A stretch of 50,989 bases of DNA from Thalassotalea_B sp049613795 (GCA_049613795.1 JBMZCX010000009.1:1-50989); one strand, 5' to 3'. Positions 8,108 to 17,706 are shown, counted from the first letter of the stretch. Notes: a model not told the origin generated them from the sequence alone. A program made the numbers and translations.

Positions 8108-8842
8108 CTATTCTTGATCAACTTTTAGGTGATTTAATTGGCTGTCATGCACTTTGTTTAGTACGACCATTGAAACAATGGCGCCAATTAATGCCAAGCC
8201 CATATCTGACTGGGTATCCCAAACATAGCCTTGAGTACCTAAAAAGGCTTCCGCATTTTCACCCGTAGCTAATGCCACCCACCATTCAATTAATTCATAA
8301 AAAGCACTAAACGCTAAGCAAATTGACACAATAATAATACTTCTCCACCAGTTGCCATTAACAACGTTTTTGCGAATAAGTATTTCTCTTGCTAATAAAG
8401 CAGGTACAAAGCCTTGGAAGAAGTGACCAACTTTATCGTAATTATTTCTTTCTGCACCTAATAAACCATCAAAAAATGGCACCTCAGCATAAGTGTAATG
8501 GCCACCTATCATTAACACTATACAGTGGCATAATAGCCAAAAGTACACTAATGATGTCAATTTAAAAGAGCGATAAGTCGTTGCTAACAGTACGCCTCCA
8601 ATTAAGGCAGGAAGTACTTCTAAAAACCAAGTAAATTGATCTTTAGGATTAATACCCGACCAAGCTAAAACAGCCACAAAACAAATTATCCAAAGGTGTT
8701 TGATGTGAGTACTCCGAAAATAAATAGTGAGAGGTTGGCTTTTATTGGCTTTTATTCCAAAGTTTCTGGTTTTCTTTGACAGAAAAAAAGTCACCCGCAT
8801 GCCAGTAGCGAGGTAATAAATCGAGTTTTTTTCGATCCGCAT
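8108..8842 (-). CDS. DUF2238 (YjdF-like) inner-membrane protein; start uncertain
   Basis: The domain is clear from residue 48 on: SGINPKD, GGHYTYAEVPF, NNYDKVGHFFQGFVPAL, FSAFYELIEWW and FLGTQGYVWDTQ are hallmarks of the DUF2238/YjdF family, with about six membrane segments. The function of the family is unknown. The first ~34 residues overlap the preceding gene by 101 bp and are unlike the family. Between that gene's stop and the domain there is no in-frame ATG, GTG or TTG; candidates are ATG 8842, ATG 8800 and GTG 8794 upstream, or a GTG inside the first helix. A 10-bp tandem repeat sits exactly at the junction; with one copy removed the two genes would read as one 692-residue ORF. Confidence 0.7.
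   Translation of the reverse strand: MRIEKNSIYYLATGMRVTFFLSKKTRNFGIKANKSQPLTIYFRSTHIKHLWIICFVAVLAWSGINPKDQFTWFLEVLPALIGGVLLATTYRSFKLTSLVYFWLLCHCIVLMIGGHYTYAEVPFFDGLLGAERNNYDKVGHFFQGFVPALLAREILIRKNVVNGNWWRSIIIVSICLAFSAFYELIEWWVALATGENAEAFLGTQGYVWDTQSDMGLALIGAIVSMVVLNKVHDSQLNHLKVDQE
8735..8756. repeat. Two-copy 10-bp tandem repeat at a gene junction
   Basis: GGCTTTTATT occurs twice in direct succession at 8737-8746 and 8747-8756 (AATAAAAGCC on the coding strand), with the period extending 2 bases further. The second copy on the coding strand creates the TAA at 8744-8742 that ends the 484-residue ORF. Removing one copy restores an open frame into the DUF2238 gene. Confidence 0.85.
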
Positions 8843-10196
8843 AATTAGACGCTAACAGCTCTAAAATTTCATTCAATCGTTCTTTACTTAATGTCGCAAA
8901 CCTTTGAGCAACTTCAACATTATATAAATTACTCTCGGGAGCGACAACAAGATCTTGTCCAAAGCCAATAAAGGCTAAATAGCGCGTTGCAGCCCTGCAA
9001 ATTGGTGCTGCACCAACTTCAGGATAAAGCTGTGAGACAATGGCGTATTCATAGCAATCGCTTTTCCCCCCGCTGTCAGCAGGAACATAAGTTACACCAT
9101 ACCCTTGAGGGAAGTCTCCAGTAATACGATACATAGCGTCAACTACCGTTTTGCAGCAACTACCGTACTCTGCATTTTGATATAGCGCTTGGTATACTTT
9201 CGGCAGTAATTTGTAGTTATAACTTGTTTTAGTTGAAAGAATAATTGAAGCATATATTTGTGGGACTTTAAGTAAATTACCAACGCCTGAACGCGGAGCA
9301 ATAGCGCCTTTAATTAATTGCTTAATAAAAACTAATTTTTGATGCTCTGCAATATTAAAAGTATTACGTTCTGTTTTAGAATTCCCTACATAAATAGGTG
9401 CTCCTAAACCATCAACTAAAAACTTTACCGTTTCGCGATAATTAATTTGCAAGAGGGCTTTACGATCATCAACAGGTAATGTTCGGTGCTGACTTAACTT
9501 GCCATCTTCCCCCTTTAGTATTTTTTGCGCTTCGGGGTGATAATTCCCCATATCTTGAATAAGCGCCGCCATTAAAATCGGCAATTTAATACGGTCGACT
9601 AGTTTTTGGTATTTTTTTATATCAGAGGTGCCAAGGTCAGCAAATTCAGCTACCGATATATCGGCAATATTGTCTTTGATATAGGGGTGCGACAATGCGC
9701 TTGACTGCTCAGTAAAGAGTTGGTCGAATAACCGTAACGATAATATGGCTTTATAAAGCGGTTTATTTCGTTCGTTACTTTCCGCTATTTTCTTCCCTTC
9801 TGTTGGGCTAATGAGTTGAATGGTACCGAGTAATTGAGCTGATTTTCGATGAGTTTCGGCAGAAGTCTGCCCCTCACTTAATTCAAAAATTTCATAGCAA
9901 ATTTCATATAAATGCTTATATCGCTCGTTGCTCTCAAAACGAAGTTCTTGTTTTAAGTCTCTATGCTCTCGTTCAGTGCGATTTATTGCCTTAACATTGT
10001 CACCTTCTTTCGCTTTAAGCTGGGCGATATTTTCTTTACAACTGTCTAGCTTTAATTGAATGGCGCTTTGTTTTGCATAAAACGAGATAGCGCGTTCCAC
10101 CAATGAATCTTTTAGTGCACTTCGCCCATAAAGTTTATTTAATAATAGCTTTACCTGCGTGGTGAATTTAGTGTCGCTAATCGATTTTTTTGACAT
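8742..10196 (-). CDS. Uncharacterised 484-residue protein
   Basis: I do not recognise this protein. It is soluble, with no signal peptide or membrane segment. Residues about 45-105 are charged and heptad-like (KENIAQLKAKEG... TEREHRDLKQELR), probably a coiled coil. The middle part has LPILMAALIQDMGNYHPEAQ, which vaguely recalls the HD region of HD/HDOD domain proteins but lacks a clear HD pair. The C-terminal half has two Cys-rich spots (GSCCKTVVD and APICRAATR). ATG 10196 is the only strong start. It precedes the DUF2238 gene and may once have been fused to it. Confidence 0.6.
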   Translation of the reverse strand: MSKKSISDTKFTTQVKLLLNKLYGRSALKDSLVERAISFYAKQSAIQLKLDSCKENIAQLKAKEGDNVKAINRTEREHRDLKQELRFESNERYKHLYEICYEIFELSEGQTSAETHRKSAQLLGTIQLISPTEGKKIAESNERNKPLYKAILSLRLFDQLFTEQSSALSHPYIKDNIADISVAEFADLGTSDIKKYQKLVDRIKLPILMAALIQDMGNYHPEAQKILKGEDGKLSQHRTLPVDDRKALLQINYRETVKFLVDGLGAPIYVGNSKTERNTFNIAEHQKLVFIKQLIKGAIAPRSGVGNLLKVPQIYASIILSTKTSYNYKLLPKVYQALYQNAEYGSCCKTVVDAMYRITGDFPQGYGVTYVPADSGGKSDCYEYAIVSQLYPEVGAAPICRAATRYLAFIGFGQDLVVAPESNLYNVEVAQRFATLSKERLNEILELLASNYADRKKLDLLPRYWHAGDFFSVKENQKLWNKSQ

Positions 10197-10288
10197 AACT
10201 CGCTGATACTTTCCACAAATGACTAATGATTAATGATTATATAGTTAATGCTAGTTAATTTTGTCAAAACTCTCAAGTGCGACTATCT

Positions 10289-12733
10289 TTAAATTCCCTT
10301 TATTTTCACTTGATTAGTACGATTTACAAGCTGTTGACAGATATTCACTAGATCAGAGTGTAAACCGCCTGCGGTAACATCACGCCCGGCACCAGGCCCC
10401 CTTAAAATTAACGGATTAGCCTCATACCACTGACTGGTTATCTGAAATATATTATCGCAGGCGGAAAGGTTGGCAAAAGCATCGTCATACGCTAACGCTT
10501 CTAAACTAATAGTAGCCACTAATTTGTTTTCTTTTGCACTGAAACGAGCAATATAACGAATACATTTTTGATGTTGCTTAGCATCTTGTAATTGCGTTAA
10601 AAAATAATCATCAAGCTGGGTTACTTCATCTAAAAACTCATCTTTTGATAGAGATTGTAACGCTTGTGGCACTAAGTTTTGACAATCAATGTCGTCCATT
10701 GAAAGCTCAAACCCTGCTGCTCGTGCTAAAATCAAAAGTTTTCGTTGCACATCGCGGCCCGACAAGTCATCTCTAGGGTCTGGCTCAGTTAAGCCTTTCG
10801 CCAAAGCATCTTTTAATAAAGTAGAAAATGCGACTGTGCCATCATAACTTTCAAATAACCATGATAATGTACCTGAAAATATGCCTGATATTTCAGTAAT
10901 TTTATCACCACTTTTAAGTAAATCATTAATCACATAATTAATTGGCAAACCAGCACCTACAGTTGTATTGCCTAACCATAAACATTGTTGTTTTGCTGCC
11001 GTTTCAACTAACTGATTATATTGTGCTGTTGGCGTTGAAGCCGCCCACTTATTAGCGCCAATAACATGAATACCCTGTTCAAAAAAAGTTTGGTATAAAT
11101 GACTGAAATGTTCGCTCGGGGTAATATCCACCACCACTAGCTCATCATATGGATGATTTGCCAACCATGATAGCAATTGCTTATTGTCATAGGTTTTGGC
11201 GTGCTGCTCAAATTGAGAATATGCTTGATTTACGTCAACGCCATCGTTATTAATTAACGCTTTCTTTGACGTAACTAAACCAACAATATGTACATTTTCT
11301 AATGCGGGTATATTAGCTAATTGATTCGGTAGCATGTCAAGAAATCGCTGGCCTATATTACCTAAACCCGCTACCACAACGCCAATATGACGAGCAGACT
11401 GAGTCATGTCGAAATGCACATTATTTAGCAACTCAACACTACAATTTTGTGGTACAACCGCAATTAAACTGTGCTTATTGGTTGAGCTCACATATTCAAG
11501 CACTTTAGCTTCTTTCAGTGCCCTTTTGAACTTCGCCTTTATGCCGCCATGCTCAACCACTTTATGCCCCACGGTTGCCATAATGGCAGCTGGCGTGAAT
11601 GACACTTCGGTATCATGGCTTGCTAACCACTGGCTAAGAGCTTTTTGCTGGTGCTGATAAATAACAATAAAACCTTTATCGGTATCAGCGGTAATCGCCT
11701 CAAACTCAGCCGACGCAATATCGCCTTTATCGCCAATAAAACTCTCGCTTTGTGCAAGAAGTAAGTCATTCAAATAGGTAACTGATAGTTCTTGTTTTGC
11801 AATTTGACCAAACAAACCTATTTCAGTACCGCTAACTTCCGATGCAAAGCTACTAGCAACGTGTAAATGTGTGCTATGGCTGGTTAACGGCTTTAATGTT
11901 TTCGCATGCAGTACTGGGTTACCTAAGCGACCTAACTCTTTGGCTACCGCATTAGGTAAACGATGCAATTTACGTGCATTTGGCACAACACGTGGATCAG
12001 CACTATAAATACCGTCAACATCAGTCCATAAGGTTACATTACTTGCACCAACTAAAGCTGCCATTATAGTCGCAGAATAGTCACTACCATTTCGCCCCAA
12101 GGTTTTTGTTAATCCATGAATGTCTTTACTTATATAACCCGTAATTACGGTAAGTTTTCCCGCTTGACGACAATTCGATAATTGCTTTTCACTTAGTGGA
12201 TATTGCACTTGGCAATCGCGCTCATTGTCGATCACTAAAAAGTCTCTTGCATCAACAAAAATGCTCGGACAAACACGTTCATTTAATATTGCCGACATTA
12301 ACCGCGCTGACCATAATTCGCCAAAGGCTAATAAGTCATTTTCATACTTATTAATATCACTATTAAGCCAATGAACAAATTGTTGAATGTCACTTGTTAG
12401 ATTATCAATCAATCTTGCCGCACTGGCTTTATTTAATAATGAAGCAATCAGCTGAGTTTGGTTGTCTTTTAATGCTAGTATTGCTTCATTTAACGCTTCG
12501 TCACCTGACTTAGCTAAGGCCAATAATGAAAATAAAGCATCGGTAGTATCACCATTGGCGGATACAACAACAACATCATTCAACTGGCAGTGATGCTGAA
12601 TAATGCCAACAACACGCTCAATACAGGCTTTGGTTGCCAAGCTACTACCGCCAAATTTATGTACTTGAACTGCATGCTTAACGAGTTGATTGTTTTCTGC
12701 GCTTAATGCGGCAGCAGTTGATAATTGTTCCAT
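10289..12733 (-). CDS. metL: Bifunctional aspartokinase II / homoserine dehydrogenase II
   Basis: Catalyses the first and third steps from aspartate to homoserine, feeding methionine and threonine. Residues about 25-290 are the aspartokinase (HKFGGSSLA, GRNGSDYSA, WTDVDGIYSADPR); a degenerate ACT-like middle follows; residues about 455-810 are homoserine dehydrogenase (GLGNIGQRFLDML Rossmann loop, ANKWAAS, DDLSGRDVQRKLLILAR). I chose ATG 12733 (814 residues; E. coli MetL 810) because the longer ORF overlaps metB and adds residues foreign to the family. The pairing with metB and the Met boxes upstream of metB favours MetL over ThrA, so MetJ probably represses it. Confidence 0.93.
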   Translation of the reverse strand: MEQLSTAAALSAENNQLVKHAVQVHKFGGSSLATKACIERVVGIIQHHCQLNDVVVVSANGDTTDALFSLLALAKSGDEALNEAILALKDNQTQLIASLLNKASAARLIDNLTSDIQQFVHWLNSDINKYENDLLAFGELWSARLMSAILNERVCPSIFVDARDFLVIDNERDCQVQYPLSEKQLSNCRQAGKLTVITGYISKDIHGLTKTLGRNGSDYSATIMAALVGASNVTLWTDVDGIYSADPRVVPNARKLHRLPNAVAKELGRLGNPVLHAKTLKPLTSHSTHLHVASSFASEVSGTEIGLFGQIAKQELSVTYLNDLLLAQSESFIGDKGDIASAEFEAITADTDKGFIVIYQHQQKALSQWLASHDTEVSFTPAAIMATVGHKVVEHGGIKAKFKRALKEAKVLEYVSSTNKHSLIAVVPQNCSVELLNNVHFDMTQSARHIGVVVAGLGNIGQRFLDMLPNQLANIPALENVHIVGLVTSKKALINNDGVDVNQAYSQFEQHAKTYDNKQLLSWLANHPYDELVVVDITPSEHFSHLYQTFFEQGIHVIGANKWAASTPTAQYNQLVETAAKQQCLWLGNTTVGAGLPINYVINDLLKSGDKITEISGIFSGTLSWLFESYDGTVAFSTLLKDALAKGLTEPDPRDDLSGRDVQRKLLILARAAGFELSMDDIDCQNLVPQALQSLSKDEFLDEVTQLDDYFLTQLQDAKQHQKCIRYIARFSAKENKLVATISLEALAYDDAFANLSACDNIFQITSQWYEANPLILRGPGAGRDVTAGGLHSDLVNICQQLVNRTNQVKIKGI

Positions 12734-12767
12734 AATAATTTTTATACTTCTTAAAAATAAATAACGT

Positions 12768-13925
12768 TTACTGCTGGCTAGCAGCAAGGCCTTGGGCTAA
12801 GTCAGCGATAATATCGTTAATGTCTTCAATGCCAACCGAAATTCGCACTAATGATTGGGTAATGCCTGCTTCAATTTGTGCTGATAGCTCCATGCCTGCA
12901 TGGGTCATGGTTGATGGATGGCTGATTAAACTCTCAACACCACCTAATGACTGCGCTAAGGTAAATATTTGCAAGTTGGCAAATAATTTTTCCACGGCTT
13001 CAACCCCCCCCTTTACTTCAAAACTAATCATCGCGCCAAAACCTGCTTGCTGCTTTTTCGCAATGCTATGATTAGGGTGTGTAATAAAACCTGGGTAATA
13101 AACAGCATCAATAGCCTGATGTTGCTGTAAAAATTGGGCAACCTGTTCGGTGTTTTCTTGGTGTTGCTTCATTCTAACTGGTAATGTTTTTAAGCCTCGC
13201 AGTGCAAGGTAACTGTCGAATGGTGAGCCTGTTATGCCTATACAATTAGCCCACCACGCCAGTTCTTCACCAAGCGCTTGCTCTTTGGTTACTAACACAC
13301 CGCCGACCACATCACTATGACCATTGATATACTTAGTGATTGAATGAAACACAATGTCAGCGCCTAATCGTAATGGCTGCTGTAATAATGGTGATAAAAA
13401 GGTGTTGTCTACGGCAACAATTGCACCGGCTTGTTGACTTAATTGGGTAATTTTTTCAATATCAACAATACGTAATAGCGGGTTACTCGGTGTTTCAATG
13501 AGTACTAATTTCGGTTGCTGCTTCAACGCTTGAGCGAGTGCATGTTCATCATTTTGATCAACAACCACCAATTTGAATTGCCCGCGCTTAGCCAAATGTG
13601 TAAATAAGCGGTAACTACCACCATAGCAGTCATGAGGAATAACAACGGTGTCTTCAACCGTTAATAACTGACAAAGTAAATGTACTGCCGACATACCTGT
13701 ACTGGTAACAATACCGACAGCACCTTGTTCAAGTTCGGCAATTGCTTCAGCAAACGTAGCACGCGTCGGGTTACCCGTACGTGAATAATCAAATTGACGT
13801 TTATTTTTAAAGCCTTTTAACGAATAGGTACTCGATAAATGTATGGGTGCTACAACCGCGCCGTGATGTTCATCGCTATTAATACCAGCACGTACTGCTG
13901 TGGTTGCACTTTTTTTATCAGTCAT
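12768..13925 (-). CDS. metB: Cystathionine gamma-synthase
   Basis: PLP enzyme that joins an activated homoserine ester with cysteine to make cystathionine in methionine synthesis. The 385-residue protein (E. coli 386) has the gamma-family signature with the Schiff-base Lys in HSITKYINGHSDVVGG, plus YSRTGNPTR near the N terminus and SLGGVESLISHPS near the C terminus. First gene of the metB-metL operon; 34 bp separates it from metL. MetJ boxes lie in the intergenic region toward metJ. Cystathionine beta-lyase is the main alternative in this family; the metBL context decides. Confidence 0.93.
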   Translation of the reverse strand: MTDKKSATTAVRAGINSDEHHGAVVAPIHLSSTYSLKGFKNKRQFDYSRTGNPTRATFAEAIAELEQGAVGIVTSTGMSAVHLLCQLLTVEDTVVIPHDCYGGSYRLFTHLAKRGQFKLVVVDQNDEHALAQALKQQPKLVLIETPSNPLLRIVDIEKITQLSQQAGAIVAVDNTFLSPLLQQPLRLGADIVFHSITKYINGHSDVVGGVLVTKEQALGEELAWWANCIGITGSPFDSYLALRGLKTLPVRMKQHQENTEQVAQFLQQHQAIDAVYYPGFITHPNHSIAKKQQAGFGAMISFEVKGGVEAVEKLFANLQIFTLAQSLGGVESLISHPSTMTHAGMELSAQIEAGITQSLVRISVGIEDINDIIADLAQGLAASQQ

Positions 13926-13962
13926 AAGCTACCTACATAATTACCTAATTGAAAAAACAAAT

Positions 13963-13986
13963 GGATGTTTGGACGTCTATAACTCT
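13963..13986. promoter_or_regulatory. MetJ boxes, array 1 (metB side)
   Basis: Three successive 8-mers, GGATGTTT, GGACGTCT and ATAACTCT, compare with the Met box AGACGTCT at 5, 7 and 5 of 8 positions. MetJ dimers bind such tandem 8-bp units cooperatively. The array is about 40 bp upstream of metB. Confidence 0.75.
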
Positions 13987-14018
13987 AAATGGTTTAAGTA
14001 ATTCGGTCAAGAACTTTT

Positions 14019-14050
14019 AGACATCTAAACTTCTACACATTTATACATTC
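14019..14050. promoter_or_regulatory. MetJ boxes, array 2 (four units)
   Basis: Four consecutive 8-mers AGACATCT, AAACTTCT, ACACATTT and ATACATTC follow the Met box AGACGTCT without gaps. The array is between metB and metJ, about 130 bp upstream of metJ, so it could serve metB repression and metJ autoregulation, as in enteric bacteria. Confidence 0.75.
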
Positions 14051-14177
14051 ATAGTTGACTCATAGCGTACAAGCAGTAAAATCATAGTCAGCATACTATT
14101 TTTTGTTTTTCTTATATAAATAACAATATAAGAGCAATTAACACCGTATAAAAATATACTATATTAGAGGTAATTTC

Positions 14178-14507
14178 ATGGCAAAGTGGAATGGTGACTA
14201 CATAAATCCCTATGCAGAACATGGAAAAAAAAGTGAGCAAGTTAAAAAAGTAACTGTCTCAATTCCATTACGCGTGCTTAAAGTGTTAACTGACGAACGT
14301 ACTCGACGTCAAATCAATAACTTAAGGCATGCCACTAACAGTGAGCTATTGTGTGAAGCATTCTTACATGCTTTTACAGGCCAACCCTTGCCTGATGATA
14401 ACGATTTAGCGAAAGACAATACTGACAAGCTACCAGCAAGTGTACGTAAAATATTAAGCGAACAAGGTATTACTGACTTTTCAAAATATGATGACGATGA
14501 AAGCTAA
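14178..14507 (+). CDS. metJ: Methionine repressor MetJ
   Basis: Ribbon-helix-helix repressor that uses S-adenosylmethionine as corepressor. The 109-residue protein is almost identical to E. coli MetJ (105 residues) from AEHGKKSEQVKK through TVSIPLRVLK, the beta-ribbon that contacts DNA, and on through RRQINNLRHATNSELLCEAFLHAFTGQ. Only the C-terminal 25 residues diverge. ATG 14178 has GAGGTAA upstream. Divergent from metB-metL across two Met-box arrays. Confidence 0.98.
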   Translation: MAKWNGDYINPYAEHGKKSEQVKKVTVSIPLRVLKVLTDERTRRQINNLRHATNSELLCEAFLHAFTGQPLPDDNDLAKDNTDKLPASVRKILSEQGITDFSKYDDDES

Positions 14508-14545
14508 GCCTGATTAATTCTCCCTGAAATTTGTCGTTGATACAC

Positions 14546-14574
14546 AAAAAAGCCAACATTATTGTTGGCTTTTT
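14546..14574. terminator. Bidirectional terminator between metJ and the malic enzyme gene
   Basis: GCCAACA (14552-14558) pairs with TGTTGGC (14563-14569) around TTAT, flanked by a run of A on the left and T on the right, so it has a U-tract in both directions. The genes on either side converge here. Confidence 0.85.
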
Positions 14575-14589
14575 GATCTGGTTTGTATG

Positions 14590-15831
14590 CTAAGCCATAT
14601 AGTTTTCAGGCATTTCAAGCGCAGCGACACCCGACGAGACCGCTGCTAACGCAACCGCTTTTGCCACACGGCCACATAAACGCGAGTCCATTGGTTTAGG
14701 AATAATATAGTCTTTACCAAAGGTTAATGCACTCACACCTGAGGCCTCTAATACTTCTTCCGGTACAGGTTCTTTCGCTAACTCTCTAATTGCGTGTACA
14801 CAAGCTAATTTCATTTCGTCATTAATAGTGCGGGCTCGCACATCTAGCGCCCCCCTAAAAATAAACGGAAAACACAATACATTATTTACTTGATTTGGGT
14901 AATCAGAGCGACCTGTCGCAATAATAACATCATCGCGCGTAGCTAAAGCAAGTTCTGGCTTTATTTCAGGATCAGGATTTGAACAAGCAAAAATAACAGG
15001 TTTAGCTGCCATTAATTTAACATGTTCAGCTGACAACACATTAGGCCCAGACACACCAACAAAAACATCAGCACCGTCAATAACATCTTCAAGTGTGCGT
15101 TTATCGGTATTATTAGCAAATAAACGTTTATATTCATTTAAATCATCACGACGTGTATGAATAACACCTTTAGTATCAAGCATATAAATTTTTTCTCGCT
15201 GAGCGCCACACTTTATTAATAACTCCATACAAGCGATAGCCGCAGCGCCAGCTCCCATGCAAACTATGTCAGCATGTTTAATGTTTTTACCTTGTATATC
15301 AAGCGCGTTTAACATCCCTGCTGCGGTTACAATAGCCGTACCATGTTGATCATCATGAAATACAGGCACTTTGCAGCGCTCAATTAATGCTTTTTCAATA
15401 GCAAAACATTCTGGTGCTTTAATGTCTTCTAAATTAATACCGCCAAAACTATCAGCGATATTGGCTACTGTATCAACAAAGCTTTCAATCGTTTTATGCT
15501 TAACCTCAATATCGAATGAGTTAATACCCGCAAAACGTTTAAATAATAAGGCTTTCCCTTCCATAACAGGCTTTGACGCCATAGGCCCCAAGTTACCTAA
15601 GCCTAAAATAGCAGTGCCATTGGTGATTACCGCAACGGTATTACCTTTACCAGTATATTTATATACATCATCAGGGTTTTCCGCGATAGCACGTACAGGT
15701 TCAGCAACACCCGGGCTATAGGCTAACGATAAGTCGTAGCTCGTTTCGGCGGCGGTCGTCAGCTCAACGCTGATTTTTCCGGGCGTGGGTAATGCGTGGT
15801 AATCTAATGCTTCTTGACGTAAATCAGCCAT
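14590..15831 (-). CDS. maeB: Malic enzyme, short form without phosphotransacetylase domain
   Basis: Oxidative decarboxylation of malate to pyruvate, probably NADP-linked. Residues about 1-160 are the malic enzyme N-terminal domain (LAYSPGVAEP, GNTVAVITNGTAILGLGNLG, LEDIKAP) and about 160-400 the NAD(P)-binding domain (FHDDQHGTAIV, MGAGAAAIA, ACSNPDPEI). At 413 residues it equals only the first part of E. coli MaeB (759), which carries a phosphotransacetylase-like C-terminal domain. The NAD versus NADP preference cannot be read from sequence by eye. Single gene ending at a shared terminator with metJ. Confidence 0.9.
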   Translation of the reverse strand: MADLRQEALDYHALPTPGKISVELTTAAETSYDLSLAYSPGVAEPVRAIAENPDDVYKYTGKGNTVAVITNGTAILGLGNLGPMASKPVMEGKALLFKRFAGINSFDIEVKHKTIESFVDTVANIADSFGGINLEDIKAPECFAIEKALIERCKVPVFHDDQHGTAIVTAAGMLNALDIQGKNIKHADIVCMGAGAAAIACMELLIKCGAQREKIYMLDTKGVIHTRRDDLNEYKRLFANNTDKRTLEDVIDGADVFVGVSGPNVLSAEHVKLMAAKPVIFACSNPDPEIKPELALATRDDVIIATGRSDYPNQVNNVLCFPFIFRGALDVRARTINDEMKLACVHAIRELAKEPVPEEVLEASGVSALTFGKDYIIPKPMDSRLCGRVAKAVALAAVSSGVAALEMPENYMA

Positions 15832-16205
15832 GGTGTGTCCTAAGTGCGTTAGTGGATAAAGCCTCTTCGAGCTTTATGATAGCGGTTTTATTAATTATTA
15901 TTTTTCCGTTCAGGAGTCTTTATATGTTATTGCATTTTCCTTTTAGCAATCAAGAATATTTATATAAAAAATCGTTACAAGCTAGACAGAATATAGCCTG
16001 CCACTAATAACAATACACATAAAAAAGCTGAATAATGGCTATATCTATTCAAAACCCACTTAGTTTCAGCCTGTTTTTTGAACATGGAATAGCGGTAAAT
16101 ATAGACTATTTTCGTTTATTTTCGCCGAAAGAGGCCTATATTAGGCATATGTTAATCGTAAGGTACGACTAAAAAAGAAAAGGTTAATGCATTTTTATGC
16201 ATAAA
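15832..16205. other. Intergenic region upstream of the malic enzyme gene
   Basis: About 375 bases with no convincing gene. It contains an imperfect hairpin TAAAGCCTC/GAGCTTTA near 15857-15877 and a 27-codon ORF at 15924-16007 on the plus strand (MLLHFPFSNQ...) preceded by CAGGAGT. The ORF has a good ribosome site but no recognisable product. The rest is AT-rich sequence that should hold the malic enzyme promoter. Confidence 0.4.
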
Positions 16206-16231
16206 AAAACCAGCAATAAATTGCTGGTTTT
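16206..16231 (-). terminator. Terminator downstream of purA
   Basis: AAAACCAGCAA pairs with TTGCTGGTTTT around TAAA; on the minus strand it is followed by a T-run, placing it correctly about 25 bp after the purA stop. Confidence 0.85.
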
Positions 16232-16256
16232 GGGTCAGTAATTACGTTCGTAATAT

Positions 16257-17552
16257 TTATTCGAAAGGATTTACTAAAATAATCGTTTCATTACGATCTG
16301 GGCCTGTAGAAACAATATCTACTGGTACGCCAGTAATTTCTTCAATACGCTTAATATAAGCGATGGCATTTGCAGGCAACTGTTCAATAGAGGTTGCACC
16401 AAAGGTTTTTTCAGACCAACCCGGCATAGACTCGTATACAGGTGTAATTTCTTCATAACCTTCCGCAGCCGTTGGCGGCACAGTAATAACATCACCTGAT
16501 TTAGTTTTGTAACCCGTACAAATTTTTAATTCTGCTAAACCGTCTAACACGTCAAGTTTAGTTAAACAAAAACCAGTCACACTGTTGACTTGCGTGGCAC
16601 GGTGCATAGCAACTGCGTCAAACCAACCACAACGGCGTTCACGCCCTGTTGTTGCACCAAATTCATGACCAACAGTACCTAAGTGGTTACCTATTTCGTC
16701 ATCTAATTCAGTAGGGAATGGTCCTGAACCAACACGTGTAGTGTACGCTTTAGTAATACCTAATACGTAATCAATGTTACAAGGGCCAAAGCCACAACCT
16801 GTAGACACGCCACCAGCGGTAGTATTTGAAGAGGTAACATAAGGGTAAGTACCGTGGTCAATATCAAGTAACGTGCCTTGCGCACCTTCAAACATGATTT
16901 TTTCACCAGCAATACGTGCTTGGTCAAGCAATTCTGAAATGTCAGCAACCATATCGATAATAATATCGCGAACGGCTAACGCATCAGCTAAAACTTCTTC
17001 ATAGCTAACCGCTTCTACTTTGTAATAGTTAACTAATGCAAAGTTATGGTATTCCATGATTTCTTTTAATTTAACGGCAAACGTTTCTGCGTTAAATAAA
17101 TCTCCAACACGTAAACCACGACGAGCTACTTTGTCTTCATACGCAGGACCAATACCACGACCTGTAGTACCGATAGCTTTGCTACCACGAGCGGCTTCGC
17201 GCGCTGCATCTAGTGCATTATGATAAGGAAGAATTAATGGACATGCATCGCTGATCAATAAACGCTCACGAACGGGAACACCACGTTCTTCTAACATTTT
17301 TATTTCAGTCATTAATGCTTTTGGACAAAGTACAACACCGTTACCGATTAAACATTTCACATTTTCACGTAAAACACCTGATGGAATAAGATGTAAAACA
17401 GTTTTTTCACCGTTTATTACTAGTGTATGACCCGCGTTGTGGCCACCTTGATAGCGTACTACGTACTTAGCTGTATCTGTAAGTAGATCAACTACTTTAC
17501 CTTTTCCTTCGTCACCCCATTGAGTGCCAAGAACTACGACGTTTTTACCCAT
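16257..17552 (-). CDS. purA: Adenylosuccinate synthetase
   Basis: GTP-dependent ligation of IMP and aspartate, the first step to AMP. The N terminus VVVLGTQWGDEGKGK is the GTP-binding signature, with GGHNAGHTLV, GTTGRGIGPAYEDK and the C-terminal STGPDRNETI loop. Start set at ATG 17552, giving 431 residues (E. coli 432); the GTG two codons earlier (17558) is possible, and neither has a strong Shine-Dalgarno sequence. Following hfl genes on the same strand is the conserved gammaproteobacterial order, but a terminator after hflC separates them here. Confidence 0.97.
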   Translation of the reverse strand: MGKNVVVLGTQWGDEGKGKVVDLLTDTAKYVVRYQGGHNAGHTLVINGEKTVLHLIPSGVLRENVKCLIGNGVVLCPKALMTEIKMLEERGVPVRERLLISDACPLILPYHNALDAAREAARGSKAIGTTGRGIGPAYEDKVARRGLRVGDLFNAETFAVKLKEIMEYHNFALVNYYKVEAVSYEEVLADALAVRDIIIDMVADISELLDQARIAGEKIMFEGAQGTLLDIDHGTYPYVTSSNTTAGGVSTGCGFGPCNIDYVLGITKAYTTRVGSGPFPTELDDEIGNHLGTVGHEFGATTGRERRCGWFDAVAMHRATQVNSVTGFCLTKLDVLDGLAELKICTGYKTKSGDVITVPPTAAEGYEEITPVYESMPGWSEKTFGATSIEQLPANAIAYIKRIEEITGVPVDIVSTGPDRNETIILVNPFE

Positions 17553-17706
17553 GTTCACATATTGGTAAGAAAATTAGGCGGGGATTCTATCAAATATTAA
17601 TTATCAGTCCAAGCAATAATTGTTGATTTTTAATACGATAAAATAAGAAAAAAGATTAACTCTTGATAATACAATAAGATTTACGAGATTAAATAACAGA
17701 AATAAA

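Noticed and set aside
15792..16007. 71-residue plus-strand ORF at the malic enzyme start
   Set aside because: First half is antisense to the malic enzyme gene; only the last 27 codons with their own ribosome site are mentioned as a weak candidate.
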